Below are positions 1-12,600 of a DNA stretch of 64,000 nucleotides, piece after piece. The stretch spans positions 10,260,501-10,324,500 of the forward strand of contig CM050447.1 in NCBI GenBank assembly GCA_027563935.2. Reading direction: 5' to 3'. Within the stretch, counting starts at the first letter, position 1, and the number at the start of each line of letters is the position of its first letter. A program made the translations under genes and the position numbers. The DNA is from Costus lasius (taxonomy: Eukaryota > Streptophyta > Magnoliopsida > Zingiberales > Costaceae). The notes under the pieces are model-generated. The model worked only from the letters and a program-made list of their open reading frames with translations. It was not told where the DNA came from and made no database searches.

Positions 1-681
1 TCCATCTAATGAGAGAGTGGACTCTTTTATCATGGCGCTCTTAATTATATCTAGTAAGGAAATGAATTACCTTACTATGACTCTCTCGAATTTCCTTTCA
101 TTCTTGTCACAATTATCTTTTATATTGTTTGATTGGTACTGTGTTATTCTTCCTTGTCTTTCTGGGTTTGTTCTTTCCTTTGGAAGGTTGTGTTGGAAGG
201 TTAGAGATATTGCCTCTTTATATATGATTAGGTCATAACATTTTGACACATTGTGAACAACTAAACCAGGCAAAAAGGAACCTTATTCAATTGTACATGG
301 TTTTGTTTTATATGATGCTACAAGGGAGGGGGGATATTATGTTATCTTCCTCTTTAATTTTAAATATCCACGTAAATGTTATCTTTGTGGTGGTCGCAAC
401 AAGGTATTCATTGATCCAGAATCCAAATTATTTTGATGATGTAAAGAAAACACCACGTATACATGCTTTGGTAGGGTAATATCCACTAGATGACTATACA
501 CCCGAACATAAATGCAGCATGTTTAACCAAGATAATAAAATGTGAGGTTAGGCTATTATACGTCAAGTTTATTGTGATTCCTCTGGAATGTTCTATGGAA
601 TAATCTTTCCTTGATTCATCTTTGTACTTGTTTACGAAGACAATACTATCATAAGATGTAATCTATATGTATCACTTTCAG
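1..681. other. Upstream intron of the NSUN6-like gene; no gene seen
   Basis: AT-rich sequence ahead of the first visible methyltransferase exon. It ends in a pyrimidine-rich stretch and the AG acceptor at 680-681. The preceding exon, expected to code for the SAM-binding start of the catalytic domain, is not here, so it must lie left of the window. A short open stretch near 370-430 reads KCYLCGGRNKVF before two stops. I could not assign it. Confidence 0.5.
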
Positions 682-3600
682 GTCATGGATATTTTGAAAT
701 TGGCCGCAGAGATGGATCTAACTTGTATAAAGGCATATAAGATTGATGCACTTAAATCTGTGTATAAGACTAATGGATCAATGTATTTTGGCATAACAGA
801 AGCCAAAAATGAGGATTTAGATCTCACAGTGGTAGACCCAAATTCATCTAGTTTTCCTGCAGATGAAAAGGTCTGCATTGATATGGCTACATGCAGCATC
901 AACGCTTCACCATCACTACCAGGTGAAAGTTAGCTACCGGAGTATGTATCTTTTATTTTTTTGGTTTTCAATGCGTGGAAGACTATTAACTTGTATTGAC
1001 AATATTCTCTTGTATTTTGATATTCCTTTCGGTCTTTCTATCGTTGCTAATATTGAATTATACGGCAGGATTGGTGTGCACTAAATTACTAGGGTTGTCC
1101 AATAGGTTTAACTTGAATTGAACTATCCTAAAAGCAGTTCAACCCTAACAAAAATTCAATAGTTTTATAAAACTGAATTTAATTGAATTTTTAAAAATTG
1201 AACTGCAATGAAAATTTTGGTTTGGTCCGATTTGGTTTATGTCCAATTAAACCAACCCTACATATGACATTAGATATGTACTGTGTACCTTGACAAGTTT
1301 GGACTAATAAACATATCAAGCAGTAGGGATCATTTTTAAAAACCCTAGTTATAGTATTATACACTCTTCCAAAGCGGAGAATTTTGATAATTTCTAGAAA
1401 TTAGTATTGAAAAAGGAATTCCTGTGTGGCTGTGTCATTACTCCCCACTAATTTGCTTATCATTTCGACGCCAATTCTAATATCCTTGCTTAGAATACTT
1501 TAAGTTTTAAGTTGTGGATGCTAGATGGGAGAAAAAAATTTCTTAAGCATGGGGGCTGCCCAAGAATCCTAAGCAGCGCTAGCGCTCCCTATGATTCGAG
1601 AACCCAATATTAAAGCGCCTTAGATTACACAAATCTCAAAGCCTCCCCGCCCCCGTTAACGCTCTGTTACCCGATGCTACAGCTAACTCTGGTTACTTTT
1701 TGGATGCATTAACCCCCGCCCTTTCTCTCTCTCCCATGTGACTCTAGCTCTCCCCTCTCGCTGAACCTGTGAAAATTTTTTTTGCCGATGCCGACCTCTC
1801 GCCCAACGGATGCTCTGAACCCTGGCTGTTACTTCTGTATTCTCCCTTGTGCTTAGATACCATAAGCTCTACCTCCCATCGCACCTCCCTCCTTCTCGGG
1901 TGAAATCTTTGTTCTTGTTGGAAACCCTAACCCAAACCCTAGTAGAACTAGAACTCTCCTTCTCCCTCCTCCCTCCTTCTCCCTCCTCCTATTTGCCTAA
2001 AACCCCCAACCATTTCTGCTGGAGGCCATAGCTGTCATCTCTCCCAGCAAACTGTAATCCTAAACTGCTCCGTCCGTCTCGTCGAATCAGGTGAGATATT
2101 TTTTTATTTAATATTTCCGCACATTTGGTATTTTCTGGATGTTGAACATTAGTTGTTAATGATTGCTGCATTTTTTGCTCTGACGAGGTCCTGCGCAAGT
2201 AAATAGCAGTAAATTAAGAAAGAGAAGGATACTCAGGCAGTCACGCTCACTTCATAACATCCTTTGTAAATTTCTTGGTAAGTCAATTCAAATTATTGTG
2301 GATAGAAATTCAAATTATCGTGTATAACTATTTAAAATTATCGTGGATTCAAAATAAAACTATCATGGATACACACGGTTAAGCTCGGTATCTACATCGT
2401 GGACAGGGTGTCCATCATCGTGGATACTGGCAATTTAATCCTGTTTCTTTTGAAATTAGGGTTTAGCCTTGGTATCCCCATCATGGACAAGATGTCCATT
2501 ATCATGGATACAGACAATATAGCCCTGTTTCTTATGAAATTAGGGTTCAACCTTGGTATCCTATCGTGGACAAGGTATCCATCATCGTGGATACAGGCAA
2601 TGTAGCCCTATTTCTTATTAAATTATGGTTCAACATTGGTATCCCCAACGTGGACAAGGTGTCCGGATATAGACAATGTAGTCCTATTTCATATGAAATT
2701 AGGGTTCAGCCTTGGTATCCCCATCGTGGGCAAGATGTCCATCATTGTGGATATAAACAATGTAGCCCTGTTTCTACTTAATACATAACCTAATATAGTT
2801 TACTTTTCATAGTTTTCAGATATTTTCAACAATATGAGCTCTCAAAGTACGAGTTCTAATGAAAGTTCAAGTAATGGCAGGGGTAGCACAAGCTCTGACG
2901 CACATGTTGACACAAGTAGATACAGCGTTAAATACAAGAGATGTGATAGAAAGCAAGCAGTTGTTAAGTCCTCAAAGAAGAAGGAAGGACCTCGACGACC
3001 CATGAGTAGGTGCTCAATGCATCGAATGAATAAATTTTTATTCGAATTACCACAAGGGAGTAGGATTAAGGATTTGCTGTCTAAAACTCCCTTTGACCAT
3101 TTGGTTCAAGGGTCAGCAATTCAGCTGGATTCTATTGCAGTTGAGTATTTGGTATCCAAGTGGGACAACGATAGAAAGGGATTTAATATAAATGGTAATT
3201 TTATTAAATTCACACTTTCGGATGTTGCAATCATTCTAGGATTGCCAAGAAGAGGGGAATTGATAGACTTTGATCAGTTTAGTAAGTCCCCTTTTACAAG
3301 TGAGTCCCCCTTTTACACTGAGGAGGAAGACAATAATGTGTTTGCTATTGGAAAGTAAGCTGAGGAGGGCCTTCGAGGAGGAGGATGAACTAAATAAAAG
3401 TTATGTTGAAGAGAGAATAGTTGTTCTGGGTCTGCTGTATATATGCTGTACATTTTTATTTAATAAAATAAGTTATAGCTTAGATGACTTTTTAGTAAAC
3501 TATATTGAAGACCTATCCAAGGTCGCATAATATGATTGGGCTGAAGCAATCTACCATTATATGACCGAGGAGGTGACAAGGTGTATAACGAAGGAAAAGC

Positions 3601-6600
3601 CTAGTGGATTTTCTGAGTGCGCCATTGTGCTCTGTGTAAGTTTTCTTCATTTGAAAATATGTAGAATTTGTGGTAATTTAAAATTTGTAATTATATTTAA
3701 TATAATGTCCCCCTTGCAGGTTTGGTTGTATGAGCATTATACGTTGTACAATGAGTATATGGAAGATGGGTTTGAGGGTATATACCCTCGCCTATTCCGA
3801 TGGTCCAAAGTAAAAAATGAGCCGAAGGCTACATTATCATAAACATACTCAGTAGATGAAAGTTAACATGATATGTTTGCTAATTGTATGAGATAAGTGT
3901 TTGTTACTTTGTTGGCTAATCGTGGTGTTAATATGCGTAGATCATTTTTGACTTGGTTCCCGATACACATGAGATGATGGTTTATCATTTAGCACCAGCG
4001 CATAAGGATATTTTAGATGTGCTTCAGGCTCATGCTGAAGAGGCAGAATAGCATGCTGAAGAGCAGGAAGCAACTGCGCCATTATATAGAGACACTGTAA
4101 GTTATTGGCATTTTAATTTCCTATTCAGTCTCACATTATAATGCATTTCAGTAAAAGTGCTTAATGACTTTATTTGTTAGGTAAATAAGATGGAAGCCAG
4201 AATTGATGAGTTTCTTATACAGAATGAGACACTAAAAGTGGAATTGTATAAGAATGCAAATATAAATGTTAGTTTGTTATGTTCTATTTAATGGTTACCC
4301 GATTGTCTATTTCTCAGAAACGGTCTTGCCTAATGAATTGAACAAACACATCTCTTTCTGATTGAAATCAAAATATATTAGGAACCAATGTTTGTTGTTG
4401 TAGACAGGGCAGAATAATCTTTTGAAGTATCTCATTCGGGCTTCATTCAAATGCACTAGTTGGGATGCAGCCGCATCGTGCAATTTCTGTGACTTATAAC
4501 TGTAGCACAATGGGGAAATATAACCAATGCCTCGAACTTTTTTCTTTCTGGCCTTGTCTATCAGAAGGGATGCATAGGTATCGATAATCTACATAGATAG
4601 GAATTAGCTCATCTCCAAATGGGTTTTACAAAATATGGCTTTACCTAATTATACTTAGCTCATTGAACAACACTTGGCAAATAGACACTTTATGTATTTC
4701 CAAGGATCTGGTTGATGAAAAAGCGTTAAGTTCCATGACAAGAACATTTCATTATCTTCTTTCATTGCCGTTACTAATAGGTTGCGTCCAGCATAATTTT
4801 TCCTATACATGTACTGATGACAAAAATCTCATGTGTGAACATAACTAACCACATAAAATAACAAAGAAGTATAGTGGTTTATTCTTGAGAGTTACCTTAT
4901 CTTCGTGGATAGGATCAAGTGCATTCTCGTCCACGACCGCTGGCGCAACTATGTTGGCCTTTTTCCTTCCTTGTGTATATGGGCTTGATAGTGCCCATGA
5001 AGTTTTCCTATGCCTCTTGCCTTTCAATTGGCTCATGCCTTGCACTTGGCTCTTGGCTTATACTTGGCTAGAGGAGGAAATATCTAGCCCTGGTCTAGCC
5101 TCATTGTCGCCTCAACTGCATGCATCCTCTTCCCAACTGCATGCATCTTCCTCCTCCTCCCCCTCGGAGACATCTTTTAATTGTGCTTTAAGCTTATTGT
5201 TATCCTCAACAATCTCCATAATTCTTTTATTGAATTCCTCCTGCTGCATTACTGCAACCTTTTTCAAACTACTTATTTCTTTAAGTAATTGGGTTATTCT
5301 TGATTGATGGTCAGCTTTGGTCAGCTGGTCGGCTAGGTCTGAAGAATCCTTTAGACCCTTATTATCTGCCGAAAGACTCTCCAGCTTTGCAATAAACTCT
5401 TCGCTCTACAACTGTGCAGCCTCCTTCAGATTACTATTTTCAGCAAGCATATCAGTAATACGTGCATCCAACTTATTCACCTAACAATGTAACACATGAA
5501 CATGTAAGACATTGTATCATGTATCATTGTTACAAACAAAGCTATTAAATGCAAGAACTTAAATATGGACAAACTTACAAGCTCCTTCAGATCATGGTTT
5601 TCCTGAAGCAGCTCATAACTGCGGGCCTTCAAGGTATTAGTCTCCTGAATAAGCTCCTCTATATGTGTAGATGGATTATTTACCTACCAAGGAATACCAA
5701 AATATATCATTCAGATGCTTCAACATGTAAGACAATCGGGTAACCATTAAATAGAACATAACAAATTAGCATTTATATTTGCATTCTTATACAATTCCGC
5801 TTTTAGTGTCTCATTCTCTATAAGAAGCTCATCAATTCTGGCTTCCATCTTATTTACCTAACAAATAAAGCTATTAAGCACTTTTAATGAAATACATTAC
5901 AATGTGAGCCTGAATAGGAAATTAAAATGCCAATAACTTACAGTGTCTCTATACAATGGCGCAGTTGCTTTCTGCTCTTTAGCATGAGCCAGAAGCACAT
6001 CTAAAGCATCCTCATGCGCTGGTGCTAAATGATAAGCCACAATCTCATGTGCATGGGAACCAAGTCAAAAATCATCTGCGCATATTAACACTATGATTAG
6101 CCAACGAAGTAACAAATACTTATCTCATACAATTAGTAAACATACCGTGTTAACTTTCATCTGCTGAGTATGTTTATGATAATGCAGCCTTTGGCCCATT
6201 TTTACTTTGGACCATCAGAATAGGCGAGGGTATATACCCTAAAACCCTTCTTTCCTTTACTCATTGTACAACGTATAGTGCTCATATAACCAAACCTACA
6301 AAGGGGATATTATGTTAAATATAATTATAAATTTTAAATTACTATAAATTCTATATATTTTCAAATGAAAAAAGCTTACGCAGAGCACAATGGCGCACCT
6401 AGAGAATCCATTAGGCTTTTCCTTCGTTATACACTTTGTCACCTCCTCGGTCATATAACGGTAGATTGCTTCAGCCCAATCATACTGTGCGACCTTGGAT
6501 AGGTCTTCAATATAGTCTACTAAAAAGCCATCTAAGCTATAACTTATTCTACTAAATAGAAATGTACAACATATATACATCTCTCTTCAACATAACTTTT

Positions 6601-9600
6601 ATTTAGTTTATATTTTCCTCCTCAAAGGCCCTCCTCAGCTTACTTTATAATAGCAAACACGTTATTGTCTTCCCTATAACGTCTTCCCTTTAAATTCCTC
6701 AGTGTAAAAAGGGGACTCACTAAACTGATCAAAGTCTATCAATTCCCCTCTTCTTGGCAGTCCTAGGATGACTGCAACATCCGAAAGTGTGAATTCAATA
6801 AAATTACCATTCACATTAAATCCCTTCATATCCTTATCCCAGATGGATACTAAATACTTAACTGCAACAGAATCCAGTTGAATTGTTGGCCCTTGAACCA
6901 AATGGCCAAAGGGGAGTTTTATACAGTAAATTTTTAATCCTACTCCCTTATGGTAATCTGGAAAAAAATTTATTCATTCGGTATATTGAGCACCTACTGA
7001 TGCGGCATCGAGGTCCTTCCTTCTTCTTTGGGGACTTAACAACTACTTGCTTTCTTATACATCCCTTGTATTTAACTCTGTATCTACTTGTGTCAGCACG
7101 TGCGTCAGAGCTTATGCTACCACTGTCATCACTTAAACTTCCTTTAGAACTCGTACTTTAGGAGCTTATATTATTAAAAAGATCTGAAAACTATGAAAAG
7201 TAACTGTATTAGGTTATGTATTAAGTAGAAACAGTGCTACATTATCTGTATTCGCGATGATGGACACCTTGTCCATGATGGGGATACTAAGGCCGAACCT
7301 TAATTTCAAAGAAAAATAGGGCTACATTGCCTGTATTCACGATGATGGACACTTTGTCCACAATAGGGATACCAAGGCTGATCCCTAATTTCGAAAGAAA
7401 CAGGGCTACATTGTCTGTATCCACGATGATGGACACCTTGTCCACGATGGGGATACTAAGACTGAACCCTAATTTAATAAGAAACAGGGCTACATTGCCT
7501 GTATCCACGATGGGGATAGCAAGACTGACCCTAATTTCATATGAAACAGGGCTACATTACCTGTATCCACGATGATGAACACCTTGTCCACGATGGGCTA
7601 CCAAGGCTGAATCCTAATTTCATAAGAAACAGGTTAAATTGCTGGTATCCATGATGATGGACACCCTGTCCACGATGTGGATAATTAAGGTTGACCCTAT
7701 TTTCGTAAGAAATAGGGCTATATTTTTTTTATCCGCGATGATGGACATCTTATTGAAGATAAGGGTACCATGAACCCTAATTTTATAAGAAACATGACTA
7801 TATTGTCTGTATCCACGATGATGAACACCTTGCCCACAATGGGATACCACGGTTGACCCTAATTTCATATGAAACGGGCTACATTGCATGTATCCACGAT
7901 AATGAACACTTTATTCGCAATGAGGATATCAAGTTTGAATCCTAATTTCATAAAAAATGGGGCTAAATTGCCGGTATCCACGATGATGGACATCATGTCC
8001 ACGATGGGGATACCAAGTTTGAACCCTAATTTTATAAGAAACAGGACTATATTGCCTATATCCACGATGATAGACACTTTGTCCACGATGGAGATACAGA
8101 GGTTGAACCCTTATTTCATAAAAAACAGGGCTAGATTGCTGGTATCCACGATAATGGACACCCTGTCTACGATGTGGATACTAAGGCTGACCCTAATTTC
8201 ATAAGAAACAGGGCTACATTCCTTGTATTTACGATGATGGACACTTTGTACATGTTGGGGATATCAAGACTTAACCCTAATTTCATAAGAAATAGGGCTA
8301 CATTGCCTGTATCCACGATAATGGACACTTTATCCATGATGGGGATACCAAGGCTGAACCCTAATTTCATAAAACACAGGGCTATATTATCTGTATCCAT
8401 GATGATGGGCACCTTGTCCACGATGGGGATAGCAAGGCTGAACCCTAATTTCAAAACAAACAGAGCTACACTGCCTGTATTCACGATGATGGACACCTTG
8501 TCCACGATGGGATACCAAGGTTGAATCCTAATTTCATAAGAAACAGGGCTATATTGCCTGTATACACGATGATGGACACCTTGTCCACGATGGAGATACT
8601 AAGGTTGAATCCACGATGATAGACACCTTGTCCGGGATACAAAGGCTGGCCCTAATTTCATAAGAAACTGGGGTTACATTGCCTGTATCCACGATGATGG
8701 ACACCTTATCCACGATGGGGATACCATGGCTGAACTCTAATTTCATAAGAAACATGGCTAAATTATCGATATCCCGGTGATGGACACCTTGTCCACAATG
8801 AGGATACTAAGGCTGAATCCTAATTTCATAAGAAACAGGGTTGCATTGTCTGTATCCACGATGGGGATACCAAGGCTGAACCCTAATTTCATAAGAAACA
8901 AGGCTACATTGCCGGTATCTACATTGCCGGTATCCACGATGATGGACACCCTGTTCATGATGTGGATACCAAGGCTGACCCTAATTTTATAAGAAATAGA
9001 GTTACATTGCCTATATTCACGATGATGGACACCTTGTCCATGATGGAGATACCAAAGCTGAACTCTTATTTCATAAGAAACAGGCTACATTGCTTGTATC
9101 CATGATGATGGACATTTTGTCCACAATGGGGATACCATGACTGACCCTAATTTTATAAGAATCAGAGCTATATTGCCTGTATCTACGATGATGGACATCT
9201 TGTCCACGATGGGGATATCAAGGCTGAACCATAATTTCATAAGAAATAGGGTTAAATTACCGGTATCCACGATGATAGACACCCTGTCCATGACGTGGAT
9301 ATCAAGGCAACTCTAATTTCATATGAAACAGGGCTACATTGCTTGTATCCACAATGATGGACACCTTGTCCATGATGGAGATACTAAGGCTGAATCCTAA
9401 TTTCATAAAAAAACAGGGCTATATTGCCTGTGTCCACGATGATGGACACCTTATCCATGATGGCGATACCAAGGCTGAATCTAATTTCATAAGAAATAGG
9501 GCTATATTACCTGTATCCACGATGATGAACACTTTGTCCACAATGAGAATACCAATGTTGAACCCTAATTTTGTAAGAAACATGGTTAAATTCCTAGTAT

Positions 9601-12600
9601 TCACGATGATGAACACCCTGTCAACGATGTGGATACCAAAGCTGACCCTAATTTCATAAAAAATAAGGCTACATTGCCTGTATCCATGATGATGGACACC
9701 TTGTCTATAATGGGGATACCAAGGCTGAACTCTAATTTCATAAGAAACAGGATTAAATTGCCGATATCCACGATGATGGACACCCTATTAACGATGTGGA
9801 CAATGTTATGAGGATCGCGATCCTACCTAGGAACGGTAGAGGCTCCATAGGATCGGATCGTAAGATCAGATCGTAGGATCGTAAGATCCTATAATTATAA
9901 TATAATAATAATATTTTATAAATTATTTGCTTATATTTGAGTATAAAATGTCAAGATGTACTAAATACCAAAGTATTAGTAACTAATAGTATGCTATGGA
10001 GGAATAAAGAATGAAATAATCTATTAGTAACTAATAGTATGTTGTTGTTGTGGAGGAATAAAGAATGAAATAATCTATTAGTAACTAATAGTATGTTGTA
10101 TGCTATGGAAGAATAAATAAAGAATGGAAATTATGGAATAGGTAAAGATGTGATACGATCTGGACTTTTGGGAAAATACCTAAAGGCTAGGTCATCTATT
10201 GTGAAGGCGAGTTAGCAACGAAGCTTCTTCCGAAGCTTTTGGCGATGATGGCGAGTTGGCTTCTGAAGCTTCTGGCGACGATGGCGAGTTGGCGGCAAAG
10301 TTTTCTAGCAACAATGGCGATGGCGAAACTTCCTGGCGACGAAGCTTCCTAGCGAGTGGCGACGGCGACGGCGACGGCGAGGTTTCCTAGCGAGTGGTGA
10401 TGCAGAAGCTTCCTAGCGACAGTGAAGCTTCCTTGCAACGGTGAAGCTACCTAGCGACGCTGTCCTCTCTTCCTAGCCGCGATGACGCAAGCGGCGACAA
10501 CGCGAGCGACGACGAAAAGCTATGGCGGCGAAAGCGGCAGAGACGAAAATGTCTGTCGAGGTGTAAGCGGGCGCAAATCTTCCCTTCCATAGTTTTTTTT
10601 CCCTTTTTTTGCTTCGGTGGAAGACGAAGCATCGCGCCTCAGCTTTCGTGAGTTAACTCGGTTAACTTAGTCCAACTCGTCCGAGTCAACTGATTCCACC
10701 GAGTTGACTCGCGAGTTTGACCGAGTTAACCCTAAAAACCGTTTTTATAGCCGAGTTGACTCGCCAATATGCAGCCAACACGTAAACTCGTTGACTCGGA
10801 CGAGTCAACTCGCGATTTTGACAATATTGGATGTGGATACCAAGGCTGATCATAATTTCATAAGAAACAGGGCTACATTGCTTATATCTACGATGATGGA
10901 CACCTTGTCCACGATGGGAATACTAAAGCCGAACCCTATTTTTATAAGAAATAGGGCTACATTGCCTGTATCCATGATGATGAACACCTTTTCCATGATG
11001 GAGATACCAAGGCTAACCCTAATTTCATAAGAAACAGGGCTACGATGATGGACACCTTGTCCACGATGGGATACTAAAGCTAAACTCTAATTTAATAAGA
11101 AACATGGTTAAATTGCCGGTATGCATGATGATGGACACCATGTCCATGATGTGGATACTAAGGCTGAACCCTAATTTCATAAGAAACATGGCTACATGGC
11201 CTGTGTCCACGAAGATGGACACCTTGTCTACGATAGAGATACCAAGGCTGAACCCTAATTTCATAAGAAACAGGGCTACATTGCCTATATCTACGATGGG
11301 GATAGGGTTGCATTGCCTGTATCCACAATGATGGACACCTTGTCTACGTAAGGATACCAAGGCTAAACCTTAATTTCATAAGGAACAGGGTTAAATTTCC
11401 GGTATCCACGATAATGGACACCCTATCAGTGTGTATCCATGATAGTTTCATTTTAAATCCACGATAATTTAAATTTGTATCCACGATAATTTAAAATGAC
11501 TTACCAAGAAATTTGCAAGGTTATTATGAAGTAAGCTTGATTGTCTGAGTGTCTTTCTTTTTCTCAGCTTACTACTATTTACTTGCGCGGTACTTCATTA
11601 GAGCGGAAAATGCAGCAATCATTAACAACTAATATTCAACATCCTAAAAATACCAAATGTACAAAAATATTAAATAAAAAAATATCTCACCTGATTCGAC
11701 GGGACCAACGGAGCAGTTCAGGGTTACGGTTTGCTGGGAGAGACGACAGCGATAGCCTCCGGCTGAAGTGGTTGGGGGGTTTTAGGCAAGCGGGAGAAAG
11801 AGGGAGAAGGAGAGTTCTGGTTCTGCTAGAGTTTGGGTTAGGGTTTTCGATGAGAACGAGGATTTTGCCCGAGATGGAGGGGAAATGGGTGATAGAGTTC
11901 GTGGTATCTAAGCACAAGGGAGAATACAGAAGCAATTGCTAGGGTTCAAGGCATCCGTCGGGTGAGAGGTCAGTATCGGCGAAAATTTTTTTTCGCAGGT
12001 TCGGCGAGATTGGAGAGCTAGAGTCGCATAGGAGAGAGAGAAGGAGGGGGTAGGGGTTAATGCATCCGAAAAGTAACTAGGGTTAGCTGTAGCGCTGGGT
12101 AATAGAGCGTTAACGGCAGTGGAGAGGTTTTGAGATTTGTGTAATCTGAGGCGCCCTAAGATTCGATTCTCGAATCGTAGGGAGCGCTGCTCAGCAGCCC
12201 CTGCTTAGGAAAATTTTTCCTCCCTTGTCTTATTTCATTTATCTCTTCATTGTTTTGCCAAATGCAACTAGATTTTTAAAAATGTCTACTGGACTGGACA
12301 ATGGCAGGAAATAGCGAGACACTGTTACTCGTTTGCTATCCTGAACGATTGGCATCTTGCTGGATTGTTGGATAAGATTCTGAGAGCAGATCCCGAATCA
12401 AAAATATCTAATTAATGACCAATAATTTAACAGCCTCTATTATCTACTAGATGATTCCTATTTATATGAAATTTAGTTCATGTCAACCATTTGAAACTCT
12501 GATAATTGGGGATCGTGATCCGGGCTAAAAAATGGGGTAATTTGTCTAAGACACTTGCATTCTAAAGAAGTCTTGTTACTTGCCAATAGGATCTGCTGAT

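Larger units (their letters stand above)
1527..12224. mobile_element. 10.7-kb palindromic Mutator-like (Ulp1-bearing) element
   Basis: The ends read inward as GGGAGAAAAAAATTTC on the left and GGGAGGAAAAATTTTC on the reversed right side. The inverted similarity runs for about 800 bp on each side. Inside come 84-bp repeat arrays and then two head-to-head copies of one gene (2834-4308 on + and 5730-7160 on -). A unique spacer of about 1.4 kb (4309-5729) separates them. Ulp1-type protease genes carried between long TIRs are known from plant MULEs of the Kaonashi type. No MURA transposase was found, so I read it as non-autonomous. No matching 9-bp target duplication is visible (flanks ATGCTAGAT and TTGTCTTAT), so the class assignment rests on TIR style and cargo. 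The element sits wholly inside an intron of the methyltransferase gene. Confidence 0.75.

Noticed and set aside
240..540. Possible exon reading KCYLCGGRNKVF and PRIHALVG
   Set aside because: Stops on both sides, no splice sites in the right phase, and no match to the methyltransferase.
7235..9795. Regular repeats that might suggest a CRISPR-like array
   Set aside because: Units are contiguous without unique spacers, and the setting is a plant transposon.
7235..9811. Many overlapping 60-116 aa ORFs on both strands (MDTLSTMGIPRLNPNF and MDKVSIIVDTGNVALF types)
   Set aside because: They are translations of the 84-bp tandem repeat, whose length is a multiple of three; open on both strands with no start context or domain.
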